Positions 1 to 9,113 of a stretch of 51,138 nt of DNA are shown here, in pieces. Position 1 is the stretch's first letter, and each line of letters opens with the position of its first letter. The DNA comes from Candidatus Zixiibacteriota bacterium (GTDB lineage: Bacteria; Zixibacteria; MSB-5A5; GN15; FEB-12): the NCBI GenBank assembly GCA_021163775.1, contig JAGGTI010000038.1:1-51138 (forward strand), written 5' to 3'. The notes beneath the pieces are model-generated. The model was not told where the DNA came from, made no database searches, and worked only from the letters and a program-made list of their open reading frames with translations. The position numbers were made by a program, and so were the translations under genes.

Positions 1-237
1 ACAGATTCATCCCGATCCGTTCATTATATCTAGCTGAAGGTTAAGATACAAGGGCAGAACCAACCAACCTGCGGTTGCCTTGGCGGTTCTGCCATTAGAC
101 AATCATCGGATGACAGGTTGCAAGCAACCTGACCTACGGATTATGACAATCCAGCAGATGTGGGCATCTGCCGGACACTATGTACGTTACGCTGAAACTG
201 TCGAAGCGTGACCTTCTCATGCGCGGAGATCATAATA
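1..237. repeat. Palindrome-rich intergenic stretch
   Basis: No gene is visible here. Three inverted repeats follow each other: GGCAGAACC (53-61) with GGTTCTGCC (85-93), CAGGTTGC (114-121) with GCAACCTG (124-131), and an arm pair around GCAGATG...CATCTGC at 154-172. The last one lies in a stretch of about 50 bases (150-200) that recurs near the other end of the window at 49707-49756. This looks like dispersed, hairpin-forming repeat DNA (REP or MITE-like) rather than a regulatory region. I see no convincing promoter for the gene at 238. Confidence 0.6.
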
Positions 238-501
238 ATGCCTAATAACGAAAAGAACAGCGATGCGCACGCTAAGCCAAAGAAACAGTACTACTGGTTG
301 ATCTACATAGCCGCTATCCTGTCCGGTTTCTTGCTATTAGCCGATGCGGTCAACTACGCCCCAGTGACAAAAATCACCGCACGGTTGGGGATAGCCCTTT
401 TGTACACGGCGTTTGCGTTCATGGTCGGCAAAGCACGACCTTCGGTCTATATCGGCACGATCCTATTGTGGGTAGCAGTTGTGTTGACATTTGTGCTCTA
501 G
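238..501 (+). CDS. Small membrane protein of unknown function
   Basis: This 87-residue protein has a short hydrophilic, Lys/Asn-rich N-terminus of about 20 residues. About three hydrophobic segments follow (roughly residues 20-35, 45-63 and 68-86), so it is probably an inner-membrane protein. The ATG at 238 is preferred over an upstream in-frame GTG at 208 because GGAG lies about 9 bases before it. It is not recognised as a member of a named family. It converges with the lipoprotein gene on the minus strand, and a perfect hairpin sits between the two genes. It could be a divergent member of a small-membrane-protein family, but no function can be assigned. Confidence 0.6.
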   Translation: MPNNEKNSDAHAKPKKQYYWLIYIAAILSGFLLLADAVNYAPVTKITARLGIALLYTAFAFMVGKARPSVYIGTILLWVAVVLTFVL

Positions 502-544
502 ACATTTTGCGCTCCAACTGTATTCTGCCAAATAGACAAAAACA

Positions 545-571
545 AAGCCGGAATCATAAAGATTCCGGCTT
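545..571 (-). terminator. Hairpin terminator between convergent genes
   Basis: A perfect 11-bp stem, AAGCCGGAATC / GATTCCGGCTT, encloses a 5-base loop. Read on the minus strand, the stem is followed by a T-rich run (CTTTGTTTTTG), which fits Rho-independent termination of the lipoprotein transcript coming from 600. The plus-strand side is less T-rich but could also slow transcripts from the 238-501 gene. Confidence 0.75.
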
Positions 572-599
572 CATACATTTCGTTATGTCTGGATGCTAA

Positions 600-1418
600 T
601 TATAGACCGCTCATTTGCAACTTGAGGTAATCCGGTCCGGGATCGTCCTCTTGCGATACGGTCGGCCCCGGATAGGCGTCACCGGTACCTACATATACGT
701 TCAGGCTTTCGTCTGACATGCTATTGATAGTGCCCTTAACCACACTGCCGGACACATTACCAGCCTGATCAGGTCTTGGGCCGGTTGAAGGCATGACGCT
801 AAAATAGTAATAACCGTTATAGGACACACTCGATGCCGGAACTGTGATGCTGGTGGTTGTCTGCCACGTCTGCTCACTCCAGTAAGCGTGGGTACCACTT
901 GAATCATAGCTGTAGGATCGATAAACGCCATACCAATCGGCGTTGGCAACCGGGGACCAGCTTACGACAATTGAGTCACCAATTGCCACAGTGTCGTACG
1001 GGCTGTCGGTAGGGTGGTTGAAGCCGACTGGTGCGTCGTTATCGTCATCGAGTAGTTTCACGGTCGCGGTTCCGCTACCGGTGGGTGCATAAATCGTTAT
1101 TGAGACATTGTCTCCCGAAGCCAGAGAACCAGCCGGTCCTTCATGGCCTGCAACGAAAATGGGTACGGCTTCATAGGCTGTTTGCGTTTGACAGAGATTG
1201 CCGTCAATTTTAACAGAGTCCACCTCGGGAACATCGCCATCAACATCGAACACGTAGGTGTACAGATATAAATCGCTCCCATCCACAGTTGTCTGTCCGT
1301 ACACTATCAGTTTCTGAACAAATGCGGGACAGGTGGGGCATTCATCGTCATCGCTACAACCAACGACGAGAATGAGAGCCAGGCAAAACGTCATTGCTAC
1401 TAATATATGTCGCTTCAT
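600..1418 (-). CDS. Surface-type lipoprotein, tandem paralog B
   Basis: This is a predicted lipoprotein of about 272 residues. The start is the ATG at 1418, which has AGGAG close upstream; an in-frame start at 1484 would overlap the neighbour and add a non-signal N-terminus. A lysine/arginine N-terminus and hydrophobic core end in a lipobox (LILVVGC). The residues right after the Cys are SDDDE, then CPTCP. The acidic tract resembles the lipoprotein export signal described for Bacteroidetes surface lipoproteins. The C-terminal half is rich in Ser/Thr/Tyr beta-strand sequence with a fibronectin-III-like look (VSWSPVANADWYGVYRS). It is clearly homologous to the gene at 1481-2308, sharing PYDTVAIGDSI and VYVGTGDA blocks. 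The function is unknown. Confidence 0.75.
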   Translation of the reverse strand: MKRHILVAMTFCLALILVVGCSDDDECPTCPAFVQKLIVYGQTTVDGSDLYLYTYVFDVDGDVPEVDSVKIDGNLCQTQTAYEAVPIFVAGHEGPAGSLASGDNVSITIYAPTGSGTATVKLLDDDNDAPVGFNHPTDSPYDTVAIGDSIVVSWSPVANADWYGVYRSYSYDSSGTHAYWSEQTWQTTTSITVPASSVSYNGYYYFSVMPSTGPRPDQAGNVSGSVVKGTINSMSDESLNVYVGTGDAYPGPTVSQEDDPGPDYLKLQMSGL

Positions 1419-1480
1419 ATTAACTCCTGCTAAGTGATGACCAAACGGTCGGTTTGCTTTCTTATCAATACCTTGGTCGC

Positions 1481-2308
1481 TCATTGGTACATATCCATCA
1501 AGCGATCAACCGAAAGCCGTTCAGGATCGTTTGATGACATATCTATGGGACTACTCGGCCAGGCATCACCAGTACCGACATACACACGGATACTTTCATA
1601 AGAGGAACTGACGATCGCTCCTTTAAGCACCTGGCCGGAGATATTACCACCTTCGTCGGGCATTGGTCCGGAAATCGGATACACGTAAACGCGCACATAA
1701 CCGTTATAATCCAGCAACGATGCTGGCACAACAATCGAAGTAACAGTTTGATAATATGACTCCCGTAATTCTGCGTGGGTGCCGAGTGAGTCGTAATAGT
1801 AGGCCATTTGAACGTTATACCAATCGGCGTTGGACACAGCATTCCAGGAGACCGCAATGGAATCGCCAATAGCTACCGTGTCGTAAGGGTAGTCTGTCGG
1901 ATAGTTGAATCCGGTCGGTCTGTCATCATCGTAGTCGAGAAGTTTAACCTGAGCAGTAGCAGTAGCTCCGGGCATATAGAAGGTAACTTGTACGGTGTCG
2001 CCCGACGCCAGTGATCCCGCTGGCTCTTCGTAGTCGAAATTCCAGGCAGAAATACCTTCTCCACCAAATTCGAGTTCCATCAGGGATGTGTTTAACTTGA
2101 TCGAATCTACATCTGGAACCGAGCCGTCGATTCCCACGATCATCCCCCAGCACTCAAGCTCACCGCCATCAATCGACATGTCGCCAAAGACCAGACCCTG
2201 CTGTGGGTCAGTCGGGCATGTTGGGCATTCGTCATCGTCGTCGCTACAACCGACAATGAGTATTGCCGCAAGGGATACAGCCATACCAAGTAACAACAGT
2301 TTTTTCAT
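1481..2308 (-). CDS. Surface-type lipoprotein, tandem paralog A
   Basis: This is a 275-residue predicted lipoprotein. Its short signal peptide ends in LILIVGC, and the mature protein begins CSDDDDECPTCP. A good ribosome site (AGGAGG) lies 6-11 bases before the ATG. The body is beta-rich with one probable fibronectin-III-like module around residues 140-215 (IAVSWNAVSNADWYNVQ). It is the first gene of a two-gene tandem duplication with 600-1418, and both copies keep the CPTCP motif. The paired cysteines could bind a metal or form a disulfide. The acidic run after the lipidated Cys suggests export to the cell surface, which is inference. No enzymatic motif is visible. Confidence 0.75.
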   Translation of the reverse strand: MKKLLLLGMAVSLAAILIVGCSDDDDECPTCPTDPQQGLVFGDMSIDGGELECWGMIVGIDGSVPDVDSIKLNTSLMELEFGGEGISAWNFDYEEPAGSLASGDTVQVTFYMPGATATAQVKLLDYDDDRPTGFNYPTDYPYDTVAIGDSIAVSWNAVSNADWYNVQMAYYYDSLGTHAELRESYYQTVTSIVVPASLLDYNGYVRVYVYPISGPMPDEGGNISGQVLKGAIVSSSYESIRVYVGTGDAWPSSPIDMSSNDPERLSVDRLMDMYQ

Positions 2309-2341
2309 TCTACCTCCTGTGTTCTGTGTGATACAGTCCTA

Positions 2342-2369
2342 TTAGTATTTGTTGGTTCATGTCTGTCAT
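2342..2369 (-). promoter_or_regulatory. Candidate sigma70-type promoter for the lipoprotein pair
   Basis: On the minus strand ATGACA (2369-2364) and TACTAA (2347-2342) are spaced by 16 bases, about 35 bases upstream of the ATG at 2308. This is a pattern match only, but it lies in the expected place. Confidence 0.35.
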
Positions 2370-2506
2370 ACTATCTACGGTATCGGAAGTAAGCAAGATT
2401 TATATAGGGGCAAAAATACGATTATTTTGTGGAATCCGTAGAACTTATGGGATGAACCACTCAAATCAGAGCCATCGGCTTGTAGTGTGGATAATACGGA
2501 AACATA

Positions 2507-2578
2507 TACCCCCGTCAGGAATCGAACCTGAATTACTGGCTTCGGAGGCCAGCGCGCTATCCGTTGCACCACGGGGGC
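2507..2578 (-). tRNA. tRNA-Arg (anticodon CCG)
   Basis: The minus strand folds into a full cloverleaf. The acceptor stem GCCCCCG pairs with CGGGGGT (last pair G-U) and A is the discriminator base. The anticodon arm is CTGGC-CTCCGAA-GCCAG, giving anticodon CCG for the arginine codon CGG. The T arm is TCAGG-TTCGATT-CCTGA. CCA is not encoded. It stands alone between the lipoprotein promoter region and proS. Confidence 0.93.
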
Positions 2579-2810
2579 AAGAGTGTGACTCATCGGCTAA
2601 TCACCGAAAGAACCGCCCATACATACGAAATCACACTAACTTAAGCAACCAGATTTCTTAAACTAACCGATTTACGGACAGAAAGTTCCGTGTCTCAACA
2701 CTTTAGGATTGCGTATAGCGTCTGAATCCATATTTTAGAATCTTCGAGCATGGGTTAAAATGGCCCGAGCCAGGCAAAATCAACCTAAGATTGAGCAAGG
2801 ACTTAATAAG

Positions 2811-4532
2811 ATGCGCTGGAGCAAATACTATATACCGACCCTCAGAGATGACCAGTCTGAGGCCGAACTAATCTCACACCAATTACTGTTGCGAGGTGGC
2901 TATATTCGCAAACTGGCGTCCGGTGTCTATTTTTATTTGCCGCTCATGCAACGAGTAATTGACAAATTCTCCAACATCGTTCGCGATGAGATGAACAAGG
3001 CGGGTGCGCTTGAAGTCACTATGTCCGTGCTCTGCCCGGCCGAGGTTTGGGAGAAAAGCGGCCGCTACCAGACCTACGGTCCATTGATGATGCACCTCAA
3101 GGACCGCCATCAGCACGATATGTTGCTTTGCCCAACACACGAGGAATCTGCCACAAGTCTGATCGCTGGTGAAGTTCGTAGTTACCGCCAATTGCCGCTC
3201 AACCTATATCAGATCCAGGTTAAGTTTCGCGATGAAATCCGTCCAAGATTCGGTCTGATGCGTGGGCGCGAATTTATTATGAAGGATGCGTACACTTTTG
3301 ACGCCGACGAAGAATCGTTCGCCCGAAGTTACCAGGGGATGGTCGATGCTTACTACGCGATTTTTAAGCGGGCAGGGCTGGATGTCCTGAAAGTCGAATC
3401 AGACACAGGCAACATGGGGGGTAAGCGAGCGCACGAGTTCATGCTCCTGGTTGACACCAACGCCGGCGAGGAGAAGATCGCCGCCTGCGAGTCGTGTGGT
3501 TATGCGGCCAATGTCGAAAAATCTAAGTTCAAAGACGGTTCCGGAGTTAAACCTGATTCTGAAATCAAGGAGATGGAATCGATTGACACACCGGGCGCGG
3601 CTACGATCGAAGAAGTGACAGCTTTTCTCAAAGTCGATGCTACCCGTTTAGTCAAGACACTTCTCTTTGTTGCTGATGGCAAACCTGTGGCGGCACTGGT
3701 GAGGGGAGATCGCGATCTGAATGAAATCAAGCTGAAGCGAGCCTTGGGCGCAGTAGAATTGGAAATGGCCGACGCTGATATCGTTAACCAGGTTACTGGT
3801 GCTCCGGTTGGATTCGCGGGACCTGTCGGGCTGAGACAGGAGATTCCACTTCTGGTCGATCCGTTGGCTGTGGCTGTCAAAAATTGTGTGGTTGGGGCCA
3901 ACGAAAACGAGAAGCATATTTTGAATGTAAATATAGATCGGGATTTCAAGGCAACCCAGGTTGTTGACCTGTCAGAAGCGCGGGCCGGTGATCTCTGTCC
4001 GGAGTGCGGCGAAGTTATGGTTGTTAAGGACGGTATTGAAGTCGGCAACACTTTTATGCTTGGTACCAAATACTCCGAGGCACTTGGGGCCAAATTCCTG
4101 GATGCGGAAGGGAACGAAAACCCGTGCATTATGGGTTCTTACGGGATAGGCATCACCCGAACACCACAAGCGGCCCTGGAGAGGTTCCACGATGAGAAGG
4201 GGATTATCTGGCCAAAGAATATCGCGCCATTTCTGGTCGAAATAGTGCCGCTCAAAATGGAAGATCCGGCTCAGGCTGAGGCCGCTGAGAAGATATACCA
4301 GGATCTGACTTCTGCTGGAATTGATGTCTTGATCGATGATCGCGATGAGCGACCAGGTGTAAAATTTAACGATGCCGACCTGATAGGATTACCGATTCGC
4401 CTTACTATTGGAGCTAAGTCGTTGAAGAATGGTAAGGTGGAGGTGAAAACCCGGGCTAGCTCAGATATGAACCTGGTAGCTCTTGAAGATGTTGTGGAGG
4501 CTGTTCAGGGGTTGGCAGAGACCTTGAACTAG
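2811..4532 (+). CDS. proS: Prolyl-tRNA synthetase (bacterial type, with INS editing domain)
   Basis: This class II synthetase charges tRNA-Pro in the cytoplasm. From the ATG at 2811 it is 573 residues, close to the E. coli enzyme, and it begins MRWSKYYIPTL like other ProRS. An upstream in-frame ATG at 2760 would add 17 residues, has no ribosome site and is not conserved. CPTHEE (residues 107-112) and the RDEIRPRFGLMRGREF stretch form motif 2. GSYGIGITR (442-450) is motif 3. Between them, about residues 230-385, is a YbaK/ProX-like INS domain that in this family hydrolyses mischarged Ala-tRNA-Pro. The C-terminal anticodon-binding domain contains DVLIDDRDERPGVKF. A likely terminator and a new leader follow it. 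Confidence 0.97.
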   Translation: MRWSKYYIPTLRDDQSEAELISHQLLLRGGYIRKLASGVYFYLPLMQRVIDKFSNIVRDEMNKAGALEVTMSVLCPAEVWEKSGRYQTYGPLMMHLKDRHQHDMLLCPTHEESATSLIAGEVRSYRQLPLNLYQIQVKFRDEIRPRFGLMRGREFIMKDAYTFDADEESFARSYQGMVDAYYAIFKRAGLDVLKVESDTGNMGGKRAHEFMLLVDTNAGEEKIAACESCGYAANVEKSKFKDGSGVKPDSEIKEMESIDTPGAATIEEVTAFLKVDATRLVKTLLFVADGKPVAALVRGDRDLNEIKLKRALGAVELEMADADIVNQVTGAPVGFAGPVGLRQEIPLLVDPLAVAVKNCVVGANENEKHILNVNIDRDFKATQVVDLSEARAGDLCPECGEVMVVKDGIEVGNTFMLGTKYSEALGAKFLDAEGNENPCIMGSYGIGITRTPQAALERFHDEKGIIWPKNIAPFLVEIVPLKMEDPAQAEAAEKIYQDLTSAGIDVLIDDRDERPGVKFNDADLIGLPIRLTIGAKSLKNGKVEVKTRASSDMNLVALEDVVEAVQGLAETLN

Positions 4533-4544
4533 GTCATTATTTTG

Positions 4545-4573
4545 TTGCGCTTGTGAGCACAATTTCTTATTCT
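4545..4573 (+). promoter_or_regulatory. Candidate promoter for the rimP-nusA-infB operon
   Basis: TTGCGC (4545-4550) and TATTCT (4568-4573) are separated by 17 bases, just after the proS stop codon. If it is used, transcription would begin about 4580, so the hairpin at 4586-4604 would lie at the very 5' end of the rimP leader. This is a pattern match only. Confidence 0.35.
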
Positions 4574-4585
4574 ATTTGGTTCTGG

Positions 4586-4613
4586 GAGTGGGTTATGCCC
4601 ACTCTCTTATTTT
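4586..4613 (+). terminator. Hairpin with T-rich tail between proS and rimP
   Basis: The 7-bp stem GAGTGGG / CCCACTC has loop TTATG and is followed by TCTTATTTT. It has the form of a weak intrinsic terminator for proS. It could instead be an attenuator-like or stabilising structure in the leader of the rimP operon. Confidence 0.5.
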
Positions 4614-4623
4614 AACGAGGTTT

Positions 4624-5070
4624 ATGAAAGTAGATGTAAAGCAAACAGTTAGCGATCTTGCCGATACTGCCCTCGCTGACGAACCGTACGAAATGGCCGA
4701 TATCGCAATTTCACAATACAAGAAATTGATGACGATCCGGTTTTATGTGTATGGTGAAAACGGAGTAACGATCGATGAGTGCGCACGTCTGTCCAAAATA
4801 TTGGGTAAGGCTATTGATTTTGCCGGACTGTTTGATGATGGTTATACTTTGGAAGTTTCATCGCCAGGTTTGGATCGCCCCTTAACTCGGATGCGCGATT
4901 ACAAATACCGGGTGGGTGAAACTGTACGAGTTGAGTTCTTAGATAAGAAACGAAAACGCTTCCACGGAGAAATTGTGGGCGCGAGTGATGAGCGCGTGGA
5001 ATTCAAGGTGGCTGAGGAAGTAATCACTGTTGATCTGGCCGATATTAAAACGGCCCAGATCGTGTTTTGA
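4624..5070 (+). CDS. rimP: Ribosome maturation factor RimP
   Basis: RimP helps assemble the head of the 30S ribosomal subunit. The protein is 148 residues from the ATG at 4624, which has ACGAGG a few bases upstream; an in-frame start at 4576 would begin in the leader hairpin. The family core YTLEVSSPGLDRPLTR lies around residues 77-92, followed by the SH3-like C-terminal domain (VRVEFLDKKRKRFHGEIVG). It is the first gene of the classical rimP-nusA-infB-rbfA-truB-ribF-rpsO-pnp order. nusA begins 13 bases after its stop, so co-transcription is very likely. Confidence 0.95.
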   Translation: MKVDVKQTVSDLADTALADEPYEMADIAISQYKKLMTIRFYVYGENGVTIDECARLSKILGKAIDFAGLFDDGYTLEVSSPGLDRPLTRMRDYKYRVGETVRVEFLDKKRKRFHGEIVGASDERVEFKVAEEVITVDLADIKTAQIVF

Positions 5071-5083
5071 TGGAGAAGTATGT

Positions 5084-6550
5084 ATGCCGTTTGACATAGT
5101 AGAAGCAATGACCCTGATTGCCAGGGAGAAGAATATCGAATTCGAAACAGTAGTCGAGGCACTTGAGGCCAGTCTGCTGGCGGCCGCCAGAAAGAAGTAT
5201 GCCACCACAGACAATATCTCATTTCGCTTCGACCGTAAGTCAAATGAACTCTTTATGATTATCACCAAGAAGGTTGTCGACAAAGTCGATGAACCTGACG
5301 GCGAAATAAGTCTGGATCAGGCAAAAAAGATTGATGATGCCGCCGAGTTGGGTGATGAATTAGAGATTTATCTTGATTACGAGGCCGAGTTCGGGCGGAA
5401 CGCGATTTTGTCGGCAAGGCAAATTCTGGTGCAGAAAATTCGCGACGTGGAGCACGAGCGGATATACGAAGAGTATATCGACAAAGTCGGTACTATGGTA
5501 ACGGGAATTGTACAACAGATTGACAAAGGCAACGTGATTGTTAATCTCGGACGGGGTGAGGGCATCCTGACCATCAAGGAGCAGATTCCACGAGAGAAAT
5601 TCCGTCAGGGAGATCGAATCCGAGCCTACATTCAAGACGTACAGTTGACACCGAGAGGTCCGCAGATCTCATTGTCTCGAATAAACAATGAATTCCTTAA
5701 AGCATTGTTTGCCATGGAAGTACCTGAGATATTTGAAAAAATTATTGAGATTAAGGCCATTGCCCGCGAGCCTGGAGCACGAGCCAAAATTGCGGTCTAC
5801 TCGTCTGATGACAGGATCGATCCGGTTGGTGCCTGCGTGGGTATCAAAGGAGTGCGGGTTCAGGCTATCGTGCGTGAGATGAACAATGAACGTATTGACA
5901 TCGTGCCATACACCTCCTCACCGGAAGTATTTGTAACACGCGCCCTGGCTCCGGCCACGGTGGTTCATATTGATACTTTCGATTTGGAAAAGAAGATGAC
6001 GGTTGTTGTCGATGATGAGAAACTTTCCTTGGCTATCGGTCGCAACGGCCAGAACGCACGCTTGGCTTCGAAGCTGACGGGCTGGAAAGTAAATATTCTC
6101 TCTGAGTCACAGCACAACGAACAGCGACGGCGCGATGCCGATATGCTTATGCCAGTCGGACAGGTGGAAGGTATTGGGGGCAAGATTCGGGACCGCCTGA
6201 TCGAAGCCGATATCAGCTCGGTACAGCGTCTGGCCCTGGCCTCGGTTGAATCGTTGAGCAAGATTGAGGGCGTTGGACAGAAAACCGCTGAGAAACTGGT
6301 CGAGCGGGCGGCCGAAATGGTGGCCCGTCTTGAAGCAGAGTATGATGAACGTCGTGCCGCAGAAGAGGCCGAAGCCGGTCCTGAGGGCGACCTCAAGCTG
6401 AGCGAGGATGATGTTTTCGAGGATTCGCCCGATTACGTTTCGGAAGTTGACGATGTGCTTGAAGCTCAAGCTCCGGATCTGGATGACATTGAAGACGAAG
6501 AAGAAAACACCAAGGTGAAAACCACGGATGATGAAGATTTCGAGGAATAA
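5084..6550 (+). CDS. nusA: Transcription termination/antitermination factor NusA
   Basis: NusA binds RNA polymerase and nascent RNA and modulates pausing, termination and antitermination. The 488-residue protein starts at the ATG at 5084 (MPFDIVEAM) with GGAGAA upstream. The order is an N-terminal polymerase-binding domain (1-125), an S1 domain (about 135-200) and two KH domains (about 225-345, including AIGRNGQNARLASKLTGW). A helix-hairpin-helix segment follows (IEGVGQKTAEKLVE, about 393-406). A strongly acidic tail of about 55 residues (EDEEEN, DDEDFEE) ends the protein. The genes often found between nusA and infB in Firmicutes (ylxR, ylxQ) are absent; infB follows after about 60 bases. Confidence 0.96.
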   Translation: MPFDIVEAMTLIAREKNIEFETVVEALEASLLAAARKKYATTDNISFRFDRKSNELFMIITKKVVDKVDEPDGEISLDQAKKIDDAAELGDELEIYLDYEAEFGRNAILSARQILVQKIRDVEHERIYEEYIDKVGTMVTGIVQQIDKGNVIVNLGRGEGILTIKEQIPREKFRQGDRIRAYIQDVQLTPRGPQISLSRINNEFLKALFAMEVPEIFEKIIEIKAIAREPGARAKIAVYSSDDRIDPVGACVGIKGVRVQAIVREMNNERIDIVPYTSSPEVFVTRALAPATVVHIDTFDLEKKMTVVVDDEKLSLAIGRNGQNARLASKLTGWKVNILSESQHNEQRRRDADMLMPVGQVEGIGGKIRDRLIEADISSVQRLALASVESLSKIEGVGQKTAEKLVERAAEMVARLEAEYDERRAAEEAEAGPEGDLKLSEDDVFEDSPDYVSEVDDVLEAQAPDLDDIEDEEENTKVKTTDDEDFEE

Positions 6551-6611
6551 CACTCGAATTGACGAACAGGTCAAACGAATGACCACGTGCAGAGGATGAG
6601 GTAAATAGAGC

Positions 6612-9029
6612 ATGGCAGTAACAACCAAGAGAATTCATGACTTGGCTAAACAGTACAAAGTCTCTTCACATGCTATGCTGAAGATTGTCCAGGAGCTTGG
6701 GTATCCGATCAAGTCGCACATGTCGGTGGCTATGCCCGAGGTGGTCAATGCCGTCAGCCTCAGGTTTGCTCAGGAGCGACAGCAGGCCAAGGCTGAAATG
6801 GAGCATAAGCGTAAGGCGGCTATAGAAGCGGAACGGGCTAAAGCCGAGGTTGAAGCAAAGGCCAAAGCCGATCGTTTGGCAAAAGAAAAAGCCAAGAAGA
6901 GCACCCAAACTTTGGCCAGAATTGACGGAATCACTCGCGGAAAGCTCATCAAAGCGGCGCCAAAAGTACCTGACCCGCCAGTCAAAACGCCCTCCAAGAC
7001 TCAATCGAAACCTGCGAAACCGGCCTCTAAGTCCAGTAGTAAGCCGCCAGCGACACCAGGTAAACCAGCAGCACCTGGTAAGCCGACCGTGGCCACGATG
7101 TTTAAGAAAGCGGAACAGAAAAAGCGTCGGAAAGATCGGAAAAAGAAACGAGATCGTCGCCAGGTCAATCAGAACGAGGTAGCGAAGAGCTTCAGGGCTA
7201 CGATGGCCGACCTGAGTGGTGGCAAACCAAAACGACGGTACAAAAAAACGTCTTCCGAAACAGATGGCGATATCGGTGACGCCAATGTAATTAAAGTTAG
7301 CGAGTTTATGTCAGTGGCTGAACTTGCTAAGATTATGGATCTCAAGCCTGCCGAAGTGGTGGCCAAGCTCATGGAAATGGGAATGCTGGCAACTATCAAT
7401 CAGCGGCTCGATATGGATACGATAGAAATGGTCGCCGCTGAGTTTGAATTCGATGTCAAGCTCCAGGAGGAGATTGGGGTAGAGGCGCGGCAGGAAGAGA
7501 GTGAAGAGGAGTTGGTACCGCGGGCTCCGGTCGTGACCGTGATGGGGCATGTTGATCATGGTAAGACGTCACTTCTTGACTATATACGCAAAACTAACGT
7601 TGTTGGCGGCGAGGCCGGTGCCATCACACAGCATATTGGTGCCTACGAAGTTACCCATAACGACAAACGAATCGTCTTTCTGGATACACCGGGCCATGAG
7701 GCTTTCACTGCCATGCGTTCGCGCGGTGCACAACTTACAGATATTGTTGTTCTGATAGTAGCGGCTGACGAAGGTATACGTCCCCAGACAATTGAAGCCA
7801 TTGATCACGCCCGCGCCGCCAGCGTGCCGATCGTGGTATCTATTTCGAAAATTGATAAACCGGGGGCTAACCCTGAAGATATCCGTACTCAGCTTGCCAA
7901 CCAGAACCTTTTGGTTGAAGACTGGGGTGGCAAAACGATTGCCATCAATATTTCATCCAAGACTGGCGAAGGAATCGACAAACTACTGGAAATGATCCTG
8001 TTACAGGCTGAAATGATGGATCTTCAGGCCGACCCCCTGATTCGCGCGCAGGGACTTGTAGTTGAAGCCTGTCTGGAAAAAGGCCGGGGTACAGTAGCAA
8101 CAATTTTAGTTCAGCGTGGCACCTGCAAAATCGGCGATCCAATTGTTGCCGGAGTCCAACGTGGTCGCATTCGTACGATTAACAACGACCGAGATGACCG
8201 CTTGGAATCAATTGGGCCGGCAACCCCAGCGCAGATAACCGGACTTTCTGGTGTCCCGCAAGCTGGCGATTCTTTCCTTGTAGTCAAAGATGATCAGGAA
8301 GCACGCGAAATTACGAGTAAACGAAGTCAGGTCAAACGTGAACATGATTCACGCCGACCGCATGGCGCAATTACACTGGAACGGGTCTTTGACCAAATTC
8401 AAGATGGTCAGATTCAAGAGGTCCGGCTGATTATCAAAGGCGATGTTGACGGCTCGGTTGAAGTGATGTCTGATACATTGGGTAAAATTTCGACCAATGA
8501 AGTCCGGACAGCTATCATCCATCATGGAGTCGGAGCTATTACGGAGTCGGACGTGCTTCTGGCCGCGGCTTCAGATGCAATTATCATGGGCTTTCAGGTC
8601 GCGCCCGATGCTCGCGCCAGAGAACTGGCCGCCCAGGAAAAAGTAGATATCCGGCGCTATAACGTTATATACGAAGCCGAAGATGACATCAAGAAAGCTC
8701 TGGAAGGTCTGCTTGCTCCCGCGCTATCCGAGAAACTTGTAGGTATGGCTGAAGTACGTGATTTGTTTAAGGTGCCTAAGATTGGTGTGATCGCTGGCTG
8801 TCATGTCAAGGAAGGCCGCATCATGCGCAAGGACAAGGTCCGACTGACTCGTGATGGTAAAGTTATATACAGCGGTAATATCTCTTCGCTACGACGGTTT
8901 AAGGACGACGCCCACGAGGTCAAGGAAGGCTTCGAGTGTGGGATCGGTATTGAGAACTATAACGATCTCAAGGTGGGGGATCTGATAGAAGCCATTGAAG
9001 TTATCGAAACGGCGAGGACTCTCAGCTGA
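6612..9029 (+). CDS. infB: Translation initiation factor IF-2
   Basis: IF-2 is the GTPase that brings fMet-tRNA to the 30S subunit and promotes subunit joining. The 805-residue protein has an IF2_N segment, a long Lys/Ala/Pro-rich linker (about 60-200), a second IF2_N-like helix bundle, then the G domain. G1 GHVDHGKT lies at about residue 312 and G3 DTPGH at about 358. Domains II and III follow, then the fMet-tRNA-binding C2 domain. The G4 motif, usually NKID, reads SKIDKPGA (about residue 411). The change is at a TCG codon, so a single sequencing error cannot explain it. A GAGGATGAGG ribosome site precedes the ATG. Confidence 0.96.
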   Translation: MAVTTKRIHDLAKQYKVSSHAMLKIVQELGYPIKSHMSVAMPEVVNAVSLRFAQERQQAKAEMEHKRKAAIEAERAKAEVEAKAKADRLAKEKAKKSTQTLARIDGITRGKLIKAAPKVPDPPVKTPSKTQSKPAKPASKSSSKPPATPGKPAAPGKPTVATMFKKAEQKKRRKDRKKKRDRRQVNQNEVAKSFRATMADLSGGKPKRRYKKTSSETDGDIGDANVIKVSEFMSVAELAKIMDLKPAEVVAKLMEMGMLATINQRLDMDTIEMVAAEFEFDVKLQEEIGVEARQEESEEELVPRAPVVTVMGHVDHGKTSLLDYIRKTNVVGGEAGAITQHIGAYEVTHNDKRIVFLDTPGHEAFTAMRSRGAQLTDIVVLIVAADEGIRPQTIEAIDHARAASVPIVVSISKIDKPGANPEDIRTQLANQNLLVEDWGGKTIAINISSKTGEGIDKLLEMILLQAEMMDLQADPLIRAQGLVVEACLEKGRGTVATILVQRGTCKIGDPIVAGVQRGRIRTINNDRDDRLESIGPATPAQITGLSGVPQAGDSFLVVKDDQEAREITSKRSQVKREHDSRRPHGAITLERVFDQIQDGQIQEVRLIIKGDVDGSVEVMSDTLGKISTNEVRTAIIHHGVGAITESDVLLAAASDAIIMGFQVAPDARARELAAQEKVDIRRYNVIYEAEDDIKKALEGLLAPALSEKLVGMAEVRDLFKVPKIGVIAGCHVKEGRIMRKDKVRLTRDGKVIYSGNISSLRRFKDDAHEVKEGFECGIGIENYNDLKVGDLIEAIEVIETARTLS

Positions 9030-9113
9030 TCTGGGCGACGAACCTTACACAGGTGGTGCGTAACCAATTATGTTTCATAAGTTAGATCAGACTGATCCGG
9101 TGGTAATTTTTGC

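Noticed and set aside
2760-2810. Upstream ATG for proS
   Set aside because: It has no ribosome site and adds 17 residues not found in ProRS; ATG 2811 gives the normal length and N-terminus.
3500-4129. Antisense frame of 209 codons within proS
   Set aside because: It mirrors the coding bias of proS; Ser/Thr-rich with no domain or start signal.
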